From: Pseudomonadota bacterium
Lineage (GTDB): Bacteria; Pseudomonadota; Alphaproteobacteria; Rhizobiales; Rhizobiaceae
DNA: 8,848 nt
NCBI GenBank assembly: GCA_023387715.1
Contig: JAEWHQ010000148.1
Location: forward strand, 1 to 8,848
Direction of reading: 5' to 3'
Below are positions 1 through 7,027 of this stretch, one piece after another (position 1 is the first letter of the stretch; each line of letters starts with the position of its first letter). The notes under the pieces are model-generated. The model made no database searches, was not told where the DNA came from, and was given only the letters and a program-made list of their open reading frames with translations. The position numbers and the translations under genes were made by a program.

Positions 1-114
1 GAGCAAAATCTCGGACCCGATCTGAGCGGGGAACCATTGCGCCACCCGGATGTGAAGCAGATGTTCGAACGGCTTGACAACGGCACCTATCGCTCGAAAG
101 CGCATGTAAACTGA
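1..114 (+). CDS. 3' end of an unrecognised protein (partial)
   Basis: An open frame runs from the window edge to a TGA at 112-114 and gives the last 37 residues of a protein. They are hydrophilic and rich in Asp, Glu, Arg and Lys, with GPDLSGEPLRHPDV and MFERLDNGTYRSKAHVN as recognisable stretches. The frame is GC-rich with normal codon use, and a strong terminator lies about 55 bases after the stop, so it is most likely the real end of a gene. I do not recognise the family from this tail, and the start and any catalytic domain lie outside the window. It converges on the ialB-like gene. Confidence 0.6.
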   Translation, partial: EQNLGPDLSGEPLRHPDVKQMFERLDNGTYRSKAHVN

Positions 115-130
115 GGCTGACGGTTTCTGT

Positions 131-170
131 CGTTAGAGCATTTTCAGAAAAACTGTGAAACGGTTTGCGA
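131..170. repeat. Half-copy of a rhizobial-type intergenic repeat
   Basis: The stretch reads TTAGAGCATTTTCAGAAAAA, then CTGTGAAACGGTTTGCGA. It resembles my recollection of a very common intergenic palindromic element of Brucella, Ochrobactrum and Mesorhizobium, of the form GAGCATTTCC-n-AAAAGTGTGAAACGGTTTT-n-GGAAATGC. Only the left half is present. The right half is absent and the terminator stem at 170-196 takes its place. The family assignment is from memory, not from a search. Confidence 0.45.
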
Positions 171-196
171 AAAAGGGCGCTCGAAGCGCCCTTTTT
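170..196. terminator. Bidirectional rho-independent terminator
   Basis: A perfect 12-bp stem pairs AAAAAGGGCGCT (170-181) with AGCGCCCTTTTT (185-196) around a CGA loop, with a T-rich tail on both strands. It lies between the partial plus-strand gene and the convergent ialB-like gene, whose stop is at 215-217, so it can end both transcripts. Confidence 0.9.
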
Positions 197-214
197 GTTT
201 GACAAGACTGGCAA

Positions 215-829
215 TCAATTGCCGGACTTGGCTTTTTCCTGCTCGGCCTTCATCTTGGCCTCGAATTCCTTCTGGCGCGCCTGGACTGCTTCCTGAAGCT
301 CCTTCTGGCGCTCTTCAAGCTCGGACTGCTTGAGGCCCGGACCCGTCAGAGCCTGCGTGAAGCCGCTCAGCGTTACCGGAATCGGGTTCTGCTTGTTCTG
401 ATAGTTGACAGAGGTCAGCGTCAGCTTGCCGCCCTTCTTGAGCGCATTGACGAGATCGTCGGAAAGCGGAGCCTCGGCGATGCAGCGAACAGGGAAGCAA
501 ATGCCGTATTCGAGTTTCGTGGGCTTGTTGGTATCGATCTGAAGGCCGACACCCGCCGGGATCAGACGACCGATCGGCACGGTGACCTGAAAAATCTTGC
601 GATTGATCTTGCCTGTGATCTCAATGAGGTTGACGGCGGTGAGGAGCTGGCCTGAATCGGCGGTGACAATGTTCTGCGTGTTGCAAATATCATTGTCTTC
701 CTGCTTGGAGCAAACCTTGAACCAGCCTTCAGGAGGCTGCTGGGCAAAGGCCGGCATGGATGAAGCTGCAAGCAAAGCGAACACGCCAGCCAGTGCAGAT
801 GAGGCCGCGATCGTCTTTTTGCTGGACAT
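215..829 (-). CDS. ialB: IalB-family invasion-associated secreted protein
   Basis: This encodes a 204-residue exported protein of the invasion-associated locus B family (named from Bartonella; widespread in rhizobia as small periplasmic or surface proteins of unclear biochemical role). Numbered from the ATG at 829, a signal peptide covers residues 1-29, with two lysines, an Ala/Leu core and a cleavage site at AFA-QQ. The mature part has four cysteines (40, 49, 111, 116), likely two disulfides, and the family-typical GWFKVC and PIGRLIPAGVGLQID stretches. The last 39 residues are a highly charged Glu/Lys/Gln helix, probably coiled coil. A TTG at 835 in the same frame is better spaced from the AGGA ribosome binding site (about 5 bases, against about 11 for the ATG) and would add two residues. 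I prefer the ATG because it gives a standard signal peptide. The gene is transcribed alone. The family is confident; the role in invasion is not shown here. Confidence 0.88.
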   Translation of the reverse strand: MSSKKTIAASSALAGVFALLAASSMPAFAQQPPEGWFKVCSKQEDNDICNTQNIVTADSGQLLTAVNLIEITGKINRKIFQVTVPIGRLIPAGVGLQIDTNKPTKLEYGICFPVRCIAEAPLSDDLVNALKKGGKLTLTSVNYQNKQNPIPVTLSGFTQALTGPGLKQSELEERQKELQEAVQARQKEFEAKMKAEQEKAKSGN

Positions 830-973
830 GATCAACAGGTTCCTTTCAATGCTTTCGTTTTGGGCTTTAAAACCCGATTACCCCTTTCAGGGCGGTCAGC
901 TATTGCTTAAACATCTGCAAACTCAATTGTTTAAAAATGCGGCGAGAGCGTGACCAATATGCTTAATGTTGTG

Positions 974-995
974 TTACACTGACTTATCTGTGTAA
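974..995. promoter_or_regulatory. Inverted repeat TTACAC-N10-GTGTAA
   Basis: Six-base arms TTACAC (974-979) and GTGTAA (990-995) are separated by 10 bases, a spacing that would suit a dimeric helix-turn-helix protein. The left arm is itself part of the small palindrome GTGTTACAC (971-979). It sits midway between two divergent genes and could act on either. No family of regulator is assigned. Confidence 0.3.
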
Positions 996-1041
996 TCCAG
1001 AGGCCGTTCAAGCACAATTCATTGCAATTGTTAAAAAAATC

Positions 1042-1059
1042 ACATTCGTTTACGAATGT
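1042..1059. promoter_or_regulatory. Operator-like perfect inverted repeat upstream of yejA-like gene
   Basis: ACATTCG (1042-1048) and CGAATGT (1053-1059) form a perfect 7-bp inverted repeat around TTTA, just upstream of the TTGACA box at 1067. Ten bases of it, GTTTACGAAT, recur at 1112-1121, so the two copies flank the likely promoter. This layout is typical of repressor or activator sites, but the protein is unknown. Confidence 0.45.
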
Positions 1060-1107
1060 CACTCTATTGACACGCTTTTTAAAGACCAAAAGCCTTAACT
1101 TATGCAT

Positions 1108-1122
1108 GATTGTTTACGAATC
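1108..1122. promoter_or_regulatory. Second copy of the GTTTACGAAT operator-like motif
   Basis: GATTGTTTACGAATC repeats the ten bases GTTTACGAAT of the 1042-1059 site, 64 bases further downstream and about 47 bases before the start codon. Its own symmetry is imperfect because one base breaks the left arm. Confidence 0.4.
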
Positions 1123-1168
1123 GTTCCGGTGCAAAAATATCTGCCGGAGCTTATGTCAGGTGAATTTG

Positions 1169-3001
1169 ATGATGATTAAAACGATAACTTATTCCGCTTT
1201 GCTGACGGCGGCAGTCTCATTGAATTTGACTACATTGACGAGAGCCGAGCCATCCCATTCGCTTGCGATGCACGGGCTTGCGGCATTGCCGCGTGATTAC
1301 CCGTATTTTCCTTATGTGAACCCTGATGCACCGAAAGGCGGGCAGGTGCGCTATGGTGTTGTGGGTACTTTCGACAGCCTTAATCCGTTTGTCCTGAAAA
1401 GCATGCGCACCACGGCGCGCGGCCTGTTTATGGATGGTGATTTCGGCAATCTTGTCTTTGAAAGCCTGATGCAGCGTTCACGTGATGAAGCTTTTTCGCT
1501 TTACGGACTTTTGGCTGAAAAAGTCGAAACGGATGAAGAGCGCCACTGGGTGGAATTCACACTGAACCCGCACGCCAAATGGTCGGACGGCCAGCCGGTG
1601 ACGGTTGAAGACGTGATCTTTACCTATGAACTGCTGACGGAAAAAGGTCGCCCGCCCTATAATAACCGGATGAGTCGCATCGAGAAAATTGAAAAAACGG
1701 GCGAGCGTAAAGTGCGCTTTACCTTCAATGATAAATCCGACCGCGAGTTTCCGTTATTGATTGCGTCCACCATGCCGGTTTTGCCAAAGCACGCCATTGA
1801 AACGGATAGTTTTGGCAATGCTTCGCTCAAAGCACCTGTCGGCAGCGGGCCTTATAAAGTAGCGCATGTTTCCCCCGGTCAGTCGATTATTTATGAGCGC
1901 GATACGAATTACTGGGCGAAAGATCTGCCGGTCAAACGCGGCTTTGATAATTTCGACAAGATCAGCATTGAATATTTCCGCAATGAAACGGCCTTGTTTG
2001 AAGCCTTTAAAAAAGGCGTGGTCGATGTTTTTCTTGAGGGCAATCCGACCCGATGGCAGACATCGTACAATTTTCCCGCTGTTAAAGACGGACGCGTGAT
2101 CAAGGCAGGTTTCAATCGCGGTATTCCGGTCAACTTGCTGGGTTTCACTTTTAATACACGCCGCGAAATTTTTGCAGACCCTCAGGTTCGTCACGCTTTG
2201 AGCCTGTTGTTTGATTTTGAATGGGCTAATCGCAGCCTGTTTTCAGATCAATACCGGCGCACCGAAGGCTATTGGTTTGGCTCCAGCCTTTCCGCCGTTG
2301 GCGTTAAGGCCGATGAGCGTGAACGGGCATTGCTTACACCTTTTAAAACAGCGGTGCGCAGCGATGTGATGGAAGGCAAATGGCATGCTTCCAGAACAGA
2401 CGGCAGCGGTCATGACCGTAAGCTTGTGCGTGAAGCTATGCGCCTGTTGAAAAAAGCCGGCTATCGATTTGAAAAGGGCAAGGCTATCGGCAAAGATGGC
2501 AAGCCGTTTGAATTTGAAATTATGACCCGCTCGGTTGATGAAGAAAAAGTTTCGCTCGCTTTCAAGCGTAATCTGGAGCGGCTCGGCATTCAGGTGGTTG
2601 TGCGCACAGTTGATGATGCTCAATATCAGCACCGGATGCAGACTTTTGACTATGATATGCTGCTTGGCGCGCTGACCGGAACACTGGCGCCGGGCAATGA
2701 GCAGTGGAACCGTTGGGGCAGTGCCTCACGCGATGCTCATGGCAGTTTCAACTATGCCGGTGCTGCCGATCCGGCGATTGATGCGATGATTGAGGCTATG
2801 CTTGCAGCGCGTGAACAGGAAGATTTTGTCAGTGCTGTGCGTGCGATGGATCGGGTGTTGATTTCAGGTGATTATTACATCCCGCTTTATCACTTGCCAC
2901 AACAATGGGTGGCGCATTGGGGGCGGGTTAAATATCCCGAAAAGACCTCGCTTTTCGGCTATCAGCTGCCTGCATGGTGGGCTGAAGATGCCCAGAAATA
3001 A
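1169..3001 (+). CDS. YejA-like periplasmic peptide-binding protein
   Basis: This encodes a 610-residue solute-binding protein of the family that serves peptide ABC transporters (SBP family 5). It is closest in character to YejA of the YejABEF importer, which takes up peptides including microcin C in E. coli and affects antimicrobial-peptide resistance in Brucella. Its length matches E. coli YejA (about 604). After a signal peptide (residues 1-26, cleavage at TRA-EP; no lipobox cysteine), the mature protein opens with the YejA-type stretch HSLAMHGLAALPRDYPYFPY then VNPDAPKGG. The family segment AKWSDGQPVTVEDVIFTYEL begins at residue 136. The mature part has no cysteine. The ATG at 1169 (or 1172) follows AGGTGA at 1158-1163. 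Starting at the upstream TTG (1022) would bury the signal peptide behind 49 residues. No permease or ATPase gene adjoins it: a terminator follows at once and the next gene is convergent. Substrate is not readable from sequence. Confidence 0.9.
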   Translation: MMIKTITYSALLTAAVSLNLTTLTRAEPSHSLAMHGLAALPRDYPYFPYVNPDAPKGGQVRYGVVGTFDSLNPFVLKSMRTTARGLFMDGDFGNLVFESLMQRSRDEAFSLYGLLAEKVETDEERHWVEFTLNPHAKWSDGQPVTVEDVIFTYELLTEKGRPPYNNRMSRIEKIEKTGERKVRFTFNDKSDREFPLLIASTMPVLPKHAIETDSFGNASLKAPVGSGPYKVAHVSPGQSIIYERDTNYWAKDLPVKRGFDNFDKISIEYFRNETALFEAFKKGVVDVFLEGNPTRWQTSYNFPAVKDGRVIKAGFNRGIPVNLLGFTFNTRREIFADPQVRHALSLLFDFEWANRSLFSDQYRRTEGYWFGSSLSAVGVKADERERALLTPFKTAVRSDVMEGKWHASRTDGSGHDRKLVREAMRLLKKAGYRFEKGKAIGKDGKPFEFEIMTRSVDEEKVSLAFKRNLERLGIQVVVRTVDDAQYQHRMQTFDYDMLLGALTGTLAPGNEQWNRWGSASRDAHGSFNYAGAADPAIDAMIEAMLAAREQEDFVSAVRAMDRVLISGDYYIPLYHLPQQWVAHWGRVKYPEKTSLFGYQLPAWWAEDAQK

Positions 3002-3013
3002 GTGATGCAAATG

Positions 3014-3050
3014 AAAAGGCCTTGGAAAGATATTTCCAAGGCCTTTTTTT
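3014..3050. terminator. Strong terminator shared by yejA-like gene and marC
   Basis: A perfect 15-bp stem pairs AAAAGGCCTTGGAAA (3014-3028) with TTTCCAAGGCCTTTT (3033-3047) around a GATA loop, ending in a run of seven T. It begins 12 bases after the yejA-like stop and touches the marC stop codon (3049-3051). On the minus strand the hairpin is followed by only four T, so termination of marC may be weaker. Confidence 0.92.
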
Positions 3051-3678
3051 AATTGGCGATCAGCGATTTGACACCGTCAGCCACGAATTGCACCGCAAGG
3101 GCTGCGAGAATGACACCGAGAAGTCGGGTGAGAATTGAGCGGCCGGTTTCGCCTAAAAAACGATCTACGCGCTCTGCCAGCAAAAGCGTAACATAAGTAA
3201 TGACCATACAGGCCAGAATCACCAGAATGAGCATCGAGCGCTCAACAGGGGCGTGAAAGCCGTCGGAGAGCAGGATGACTGCCGAAATAGCGCCGGGCCC
3301 TGCAATCAGCGGAATAGCAAGCGGGAAGGCCGCGATATTGTGGATGTGATCCTTGGTGATGGCAACTTCAGCGCTTTTTTCTTTGCGCTCGGTGCGTTTT
3401 TCAAAAATCATTTCAAACGCAATCCAGAACAGGAGCAGACCACCGGCAACGCGAAACGCGCCGATGCTGATGCCAAACAGGCTCATGATCTGTGCGCCTG
3501 CAATGGCAAAGATGGTGAGCAGGATGAAACCGATAATGGTTGCGCGTTTGGCAACCTGATTGCGCGCCTGCCGGTTCATGCCCGGTGTCAGCGCTAAAAA
3601 CAATGGAGCTAATCCGGGAGGGTCAATTGTTACAAGCAGTGTGACCAGAGCACTCAAAATTGTATCAATGAAACCCAT
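3049..3678 (-). CDS. marC: MarC-family inner-membrane protein
   Basis: This encodes a 209-residue integral membrane protein of the MarC/UPF0056 family. The molecular function is unknown, and the original link to multiple antibiotic resistance in E. coli was later withdrawn. Six hydrophobic segments are visible at about residues 5-30, 46-68, 71-92, 116-137, 149-168 and 183-204. The family signatures TIDPPGLAPLFLAL (17-30) and FPLAIPLIAGPGAIS (118-132) are both intact, and a charged loop (93-113) separates the two halves, which look like an internal duplication as is usual for the family. Length is normal. The ATG at 3678 is preceded by GGAGG about 11 bases upstream, with an AAGG closer at about 5. 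It is convergent with the yejA-like gene, divergent from gyrA, and probably transcribed alone. Confidence 0.92.
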   Translation of the reverse strand: MGFIDTILSALVTLLVTIDPPGLAPLFLALTPGMNRQARNQVAKRATIIGFILLTIFAIAGAQIMSLFGISIGAFRVAGGLLLFWIAFEMIFEKRTERKEKSAEVAITKDHIHNIAAFPLAIPLIAGPGAISAVILLSDGFHAPVERSMLILVILACMVITYVTLLLAERVDRFLGETGRSILTRLLGVILAALAVQFVADGVKSLIAN

Positions 3679-3978
3679 GGGGCCTTAGTCCTCCGGTTGA
3701 AGTCACGACTCAAATTGTTAAAGTAACGCTTATGTTAGCTTAGTTGCCGCCGCAGGTCGATGAACTGCCTTTTCGACTATAGAATGAAGTTTGGACATAT
3801 CCTGTGGAAAGGTGATTGGCACATAACTTCTTGTGCGGGGGTTGAATTGTGAATATCTTTCAAAGTGTTGAATTTCATTCACATTTCAGCAAGCGCAAAA
3901 AGCTGGTAAATTGGTGTTTTACGAGTTTTTCCTATATAAGTTGTGTTTACCGATTCTGTTAAGAAAGACCTTTGAATA
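3679..3978. promoter_or_regulatory. Divergent intergenic region marC / gyrA
   Basis: This 300-bp region holds no credible gene. It should contain the promoters of marC (minus) and gyrA (plus). The only good promoter match is the one listed for gyrA. A 7-base inverted repeat, TGTGAAT (3848-3854) and ATTCACA (3877-3883), lies upstream of that promoter. The 22-base gap between its arms makes its meaning uncertain. Confidence 0.55.
3911..3940 (+). promoter_or_regulatory. Probable gyrA promoter
   Basis: TTGGTG (3911-3916) and TATATA (3933-3938) are 16 bases apart; TATAAG (3935-3940) at 18 bases is an alternative. The -10 area reads CTATAT (3932-3937), the hexamer preferred by the rhizobial housekeeping sigma factor. 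Transcription would start near 3945, giving a leader of only about 35 bases before the GTG start. Confidence 0.5.
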
Positions 3979-6804
3979 GTGTCAAATCTAACTCCGCCAC
4001 CCGGTTCAGATGATGCCAATGGTCCAATTGGGCCGAGCGGTATTGAACCGATTTCAATCGTTGAGGAAATGCAGCGTTCCTATCTCGATTACGCAATGAG
4101 CGTTATCGTGAGTCGCGCGCTTCCTGATGTGCGCGACGGGCTGAAGCCTGTTCATCGTCGTATTATGCATGCGATGAATGAAATGGGGCTCGCCTGGAAC
4201 AAACCATATCGTAAATCCGCTGGTGTCGTCGGTGAGGTTATGGGTAAGTATCACCCGCATGGTGATGCTTCTATCTATGACGCACTCGTACGTATGGCGC
4301 AGGATTTCTCGCTCCGCGAGCCGTTGATCAACGGGCAGGGGAACTTTGGTTCCATTGACGGTGATCCGCCGGCTGCGATGCGTTATACCGAGTGCCGTCT
4401 GCAAAAAGTTTCTGAATATTTGCTGGCCGATATCGATAAAGATACGGTTGATTTTCAGGACAACTATGATGGCCGCGAACACGAACCACGCGTTCTGCCA
4501 GCTCGTTTTCCAAACCTTCTGGTCAACGGTTCCGGCGGTATTGCTGTTGGTATGGCGACCAATATTCCACCGCACAATTTGGGCGAAATTATCGATGGCT
4601 GCGTTGCGCTGATCGATAATCCGGAAATCAGCCTTGAAGAAATGATGGAAATCATTCCGGGCCCTGATTTCCCGACCGGCGGTATCATTCTTGGTCGCTC
4701 CGGCATTCATTCAGCCTATAGCACAGGCCGCGGCTCTGTGATCATGCGTGGTCGCACCGCTATTGAGCCGATGCGCGGTGACCGCGAAGCTATTATCATC
4801 ACTGAAGTTCCTTATCAGGTGAATAAGGCTTCGATGATCGAGAAAATGGCTGAATTGGTGCGCGATAAGCGCATCGAAGGCATTTCCGATCTGCGTGACG
4901 AATCTGACCGTGACGGCTACCGCGTTGTGGTGGAGCTGAAGCGTGATGCTGTTGCCGATGTGGTGCTGAACCAGCTGTTCCGTTACACCCCGCTGCAAAC
5001 GTCATTCGGCTGCAACATGGTTGCGCTGAATGGTGGTAAGCCGGAACTGATGGTGCTTTTGGATATGCTGCGCGCATTTGTGGCCTTCCGTGAGGAAGTT
5101 GTCACCCGCCGCACCAAGTTCCTGCTCAATAAAGCCCGCGAACGCGCCCATGTCTTGGTTGGTTTGGCGATTGCTGTTGCCAATATTGACGAGATTATTG
5201 CGCTGATCCGCCGTGCGCCGGATCCGACAACTGCACGTGAGCAGTTGATGGAACGCCGTTGGCCTGCGGCTGATGTGGCGCCATTGATCCGTTTGATCGA
5301 TGATCCGCGTCATAAGATCAACGAAGACAGCACTTATAATCTGTCGGAAGAGCAGGCGCGTGCAATTCTTGAATTGCGCTTGCAGCGTCTGACCGCGTTG
5401 GGTCGTGATGAAATTGCCGATGAACTGAACAAAATCGGCGAAGAAATCCGCGATTATCTCGACATTCTGGCTTCGCGTGAACGCGTGATGACCATTGTGA
5501 AGGATGAGCTCAAGGCTGTTCATGACGAATTTGCCACCCCGCGCCGCACCGAGCTTGGTGCCGGTGGCGCTGAAATGGACGATGAAGACCTGATCGCACG
5601 TGAAGATATGGTGGTGACTGTCAGTCACGCCGGTTATATCAAGCGCGTGCCATTGGCCACTTATCGTGCGCAGCGCCGTGGCGGCAAGGGGCGCTCCGGC
5701 ATGACAACGCGCGATGAAGATTCGGTCACACGTCTCTTCGTTGCCAATACGCATACGCCTGTTCTGTTCTTCTCTTCACGCGGTATCGTTTATAAAGAGA
5801 AGGTCTGGCGCTTGCCGATCGGTACGCCGCAATCACGCGGTAAAGCGCTGATCAATATGCTGCCATTGCAGCAGGGTGAACGTATCACCACCATTATGCC
5901 ATTGCCTGAGGATGAAGATTCATGGGCAAATCTGGACGTGATGTTTGCAACAACGCGCGGTACTGTGCGTCGTAACAAGCTGAGCGACTTTGTTCAGGTT
6001 AATCGCAATGGTAAAATTGCGATGAAACTGGAAGATGACGGCGACGAAATCCTCTCAGTCGATACATGTACCGAATTTGACGATGTGCTTCTGACAGCGG
6101 CTGGCGGCCAGTGTATCCGCTTCCCAGTCACTGATGTGCGTGTCTTTGCCGGACGTAATTCGATCGGTGTTCGCGGTATCAATATGGCTGAGGGCGATCG
6201 TATTATTTCGATGGCAATTCTTGGTCACGTCGATGCAACGCCGGCTGAGCGTACTGCCTATCTGAAACGTGTCATTGCGGAACGCAGAAATGCGGCCGGT
6301 GATGATGTTGAGGATGTGGTGGATACACTGGAAGAAGGCGTCGAAGATACAGAGCTTAATGATGAGCGCTTTGAAGAGCTGAAAGCCCGCGAGCAGACTG
6401 TTTTGACGGTCAGCGAGTTTGGTTACGGCAAGCGTTCTTCATCTTATGAATTCCGTATTTCAGGCCGTGGCGGTAAGGGTATCCGCGCAACCGATACATC
6501 GAAAACTGATGAAATCGGCAAGCTGATTGCGCTGTTCCCGGTTGAGCCAAGCGATCAGATCCTGCTGGTTTCTGATGGTGGACAGCTGATCCGCGTACCG
6601 GTTGAAGGTATTCGTATTGCCGGACGTTCGACCAAGGGTGTGACGATTTTCAACACAGCCGATGGTGAGAAGGTCGTTTCTGTTGAGCGCATTTCCGAAA
6701 CGGAAAGCGACGATGAAGACGAGGCCGATATTGCAGTTGAAGGTGGTGAGGGTGCACAGGCAAGTGCTCCTGAAGCGTCTCAACCGGCACCGGACGCCGA
6801 ATAA
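3979..6804 (+). CDS. gyrA: DNA gyrase subunit A
   Basis: This is the breakage-and-rejoining subunit of DNA gyrase, which introduces negative supercoils as a GyrA2GyrB2 complex. The 941-residue product has the winged-helix/tower core (about 20-500) with catalytic Tyr136 in AAMRYTECR. The beta-pinwheel C-terminal domain carries the DNA-wrapping GyrA box QRRGGKG at 565-571 and a degenerate copy, GRGGKG, near 829. It is longer than E. coli GyrA (875). The excess is about 14 N-terminal residues, a charged acidic insert at about 752-806 within the C-terminal domain, and an acidic Ala/Pro-rich tail (905-941). In the quinolone-resistance-determining region the residue matching E. coli Ser83 is Ala97, while Asp87 is kept as Asp101. 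The start is GTG (3979) with only a weak AAGAAAG ribosome site. It is supported by the N-terminal match to relatives and by the lack of an in-frame ATG before residue 31. gyrB is not in the window. Confidence 0.98.
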   Translation: MSNLTPPPGSDDANGPIGPSGIEPISIVEEMQRSYLDYAMSVIVSRALPDVRDGLKPVHRRIMHAMNEMGLAWNKPYRKSAGVVGEVMGKYHPHGDASIYDALVRMAQDFSLREPLINGQGNFGSIDGDPPAAMRYTECRLQKVSEYLLADIDKDTVDFQDNYDGREHEPRVLPARFPNLLVNGSGGIAVGMATNIPPHNLGEIIDGCVALIDNPEISLEEMMEIIPGPDFPTGGIILGRSGIHSAYSTGRGSVIMRGRTAIEPMRGDREAIIITEVPYQVNKASMIEKMAELVRDKRIEGISDLRDESDRDGYRVVVELKRDAVADVVLNQLFRYTPLQTSFGCNMVALNGGKPELMVLLDMLRAFVAFREEVVTRRTKFLLNKARERAHVLVGLAIAVANIDEIIALIRRAPDPTTAREQLMERRWPAADVAPLIRLIDDPRHKINEDSTYNLSEEQARAILELRLQRLTALGRDEIADELNKIGEEIRDYLDILASRERVMTIVKDELKAVHDEFATPRRTELGAGGAEMDDEDLIAREDMVVTVSHAGYIKRVPLATYRAQRRGGKGRSGMTTRDEDSVTRLFVANTHTPVLFFSSRGIVYKEKVWRLPIGTPQSRGKALINMLPLQQGERITTIMPLPEDEDSWANLDVMFATTRGTVRRNKLSDFVQVNRNGKIAMKLEDDGDEILSVDTCTEFDDVLLTAAGGQCIRFPVTDVRVFAGRNSIGVRGINMAEGDRIISMAILGHVDATPAERTAYLKRVIAERRNAAGDDVEDVVDTLEEGVEDTELNDERFEELKAREQTVLTVSEFGYGKRSSSYEFRISGRGGKGIRATDTSKTDEIGKLIALFPVEPSDQILLVSDGGQLIRVPVEGIRIAGRSTKGVTIFNTADGEKVVSVERISETESDDEDEADIAVEGGEGAQASAPEASQPAPDAE

Positions 6805-6814
6805 AAAATAAACT

Positions 6815-6853
6815 AAAAAAGAAGGGCGGTGCTTTAAAAGCGCCGCCCTTTTT
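6815..6853. terminator. Bidirectional terminator after gyrA
   Basis: GGGCGGTGC (6824-6832) pairs with GCGCCGCCC (6840-6848), with one G-T pair, around a TTTAAAA loop. A-rich sequence precedes it and five T follow, so it reads as a terminator on both strands. On the minus strand it would also end a transcript of the small gene at 7028-7177. Confidence 0.9.
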
Positions 6854-7027
6854 AAATGCCAAGACTGGAGGGAATTGGCTGTTTCATCGGAATTAAAATC
6901 TTGTCAATTCTTACGAATTGAATTTAATATTATATTTAAAATCAATAATTTATTTTGTTTTTCTTATAATGGGATTCATGCAGAATTGTGTGTTTAAGGG
7001 TGGTGAGTGCAGCTTGAGCGAGATGGC
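6854..7027. other. AT-rich spacer downstream of gyrA
   Basis: I see no credible coding frame here. The stretch is very AT-rich between about 6890 and 6970. It contains the inverted repeat TCAATTC-TTAC-GAATTGA (6904-6921), an AT-only near-palindrome at 6923-6940, and a plus-strand TATAAT hexamer at 6965-6970 without a good -35 box. Confidence 0.5.
6904..6921. promoter_or_regulatory. Perfect 7-bp inverted repeat TCAATTC-TTAC-GAATTGA
   Basis: The arms 6904-6910 and 6915-6921 are perfect complements around TTAC. The right half contains TTACGAAT, the same 8 bases found in both operator-like sites upstream of the yejA-like gene. It may be a site for the same regulator, or a weak AT-rich hairpin with no function. 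Confidence 0.3.

Larger units (their letters stand above)
830..1168. promoter_or_regulatory. Divergent control region between ialB-like and yejA-like genes
   Basis: These 339 bases separate two divergent genes and should hold both promoters. They are much more AT-rich than the flanking genes from about 900 on. A perfect sigma-70-like -35 box, TTGACA (1067-1072), faces the yejA-like gene, but no good -10 box lies 16-18 bases after it. Several short inverted and direct repeats (listed separately) suggest binding sites for regulators. The plus-strand frame reading through 1022-1168 into the yejA-like gene is probably not translated. Confidence 0.6.

Noticed and set aside
597..953. 118-codon plus-strand frame opposite the ialB-like gene
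   Set aside because: It is antisense to the signal peptide and N-terminus of a clear exported protein, and runs into AT-rich non-coding DNA.
1022..1168. 49-codon in-frame extension of the yejA-like gene from a TTG at 1022
   Set aside because: It has no ribosome site, is AT-rich with poor codon use, overlaps operator-like repeats and would place the signal peptide internally. ATG 1169 with AGGTGA upstream explains the gene.
1754..2194. 146-codon minus-strand frame inside the yejA-like gene
   Set aside because: It is antisense to a recognised gene, without ribosome site or recognisable domain.
3848..3883. Inverted repeat TGTGAAT...ATTCACA upstream of gyrA
   Set aside because: The arms are 22 bases apart in AT-rich DNA. 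Without conservation data it is not convincing as an operator; it is mentioned in the region entry only.
4054..4710. 218-codon minus-strand frame inside gyrA
   Set aside because: This is an antisense shadow of the GyrA catalytic core. The composition is unnatural (many Ile, Arg, His) and no start signal is visible.
5002..5754. 250-codon minus-strand frame inside gyrA
   Set aside because: It lies antisense to a conserved gene, has no family features, and arises from the third-position base preference of gyrA.
6923..6940. AT-only near-palindrome resembling a CtrA-type TTAA-N7-TTAA site
   Set aside because: The spacing is 8, not 7, and the DNA is almost pure A/T, so such matches are expected by chance.
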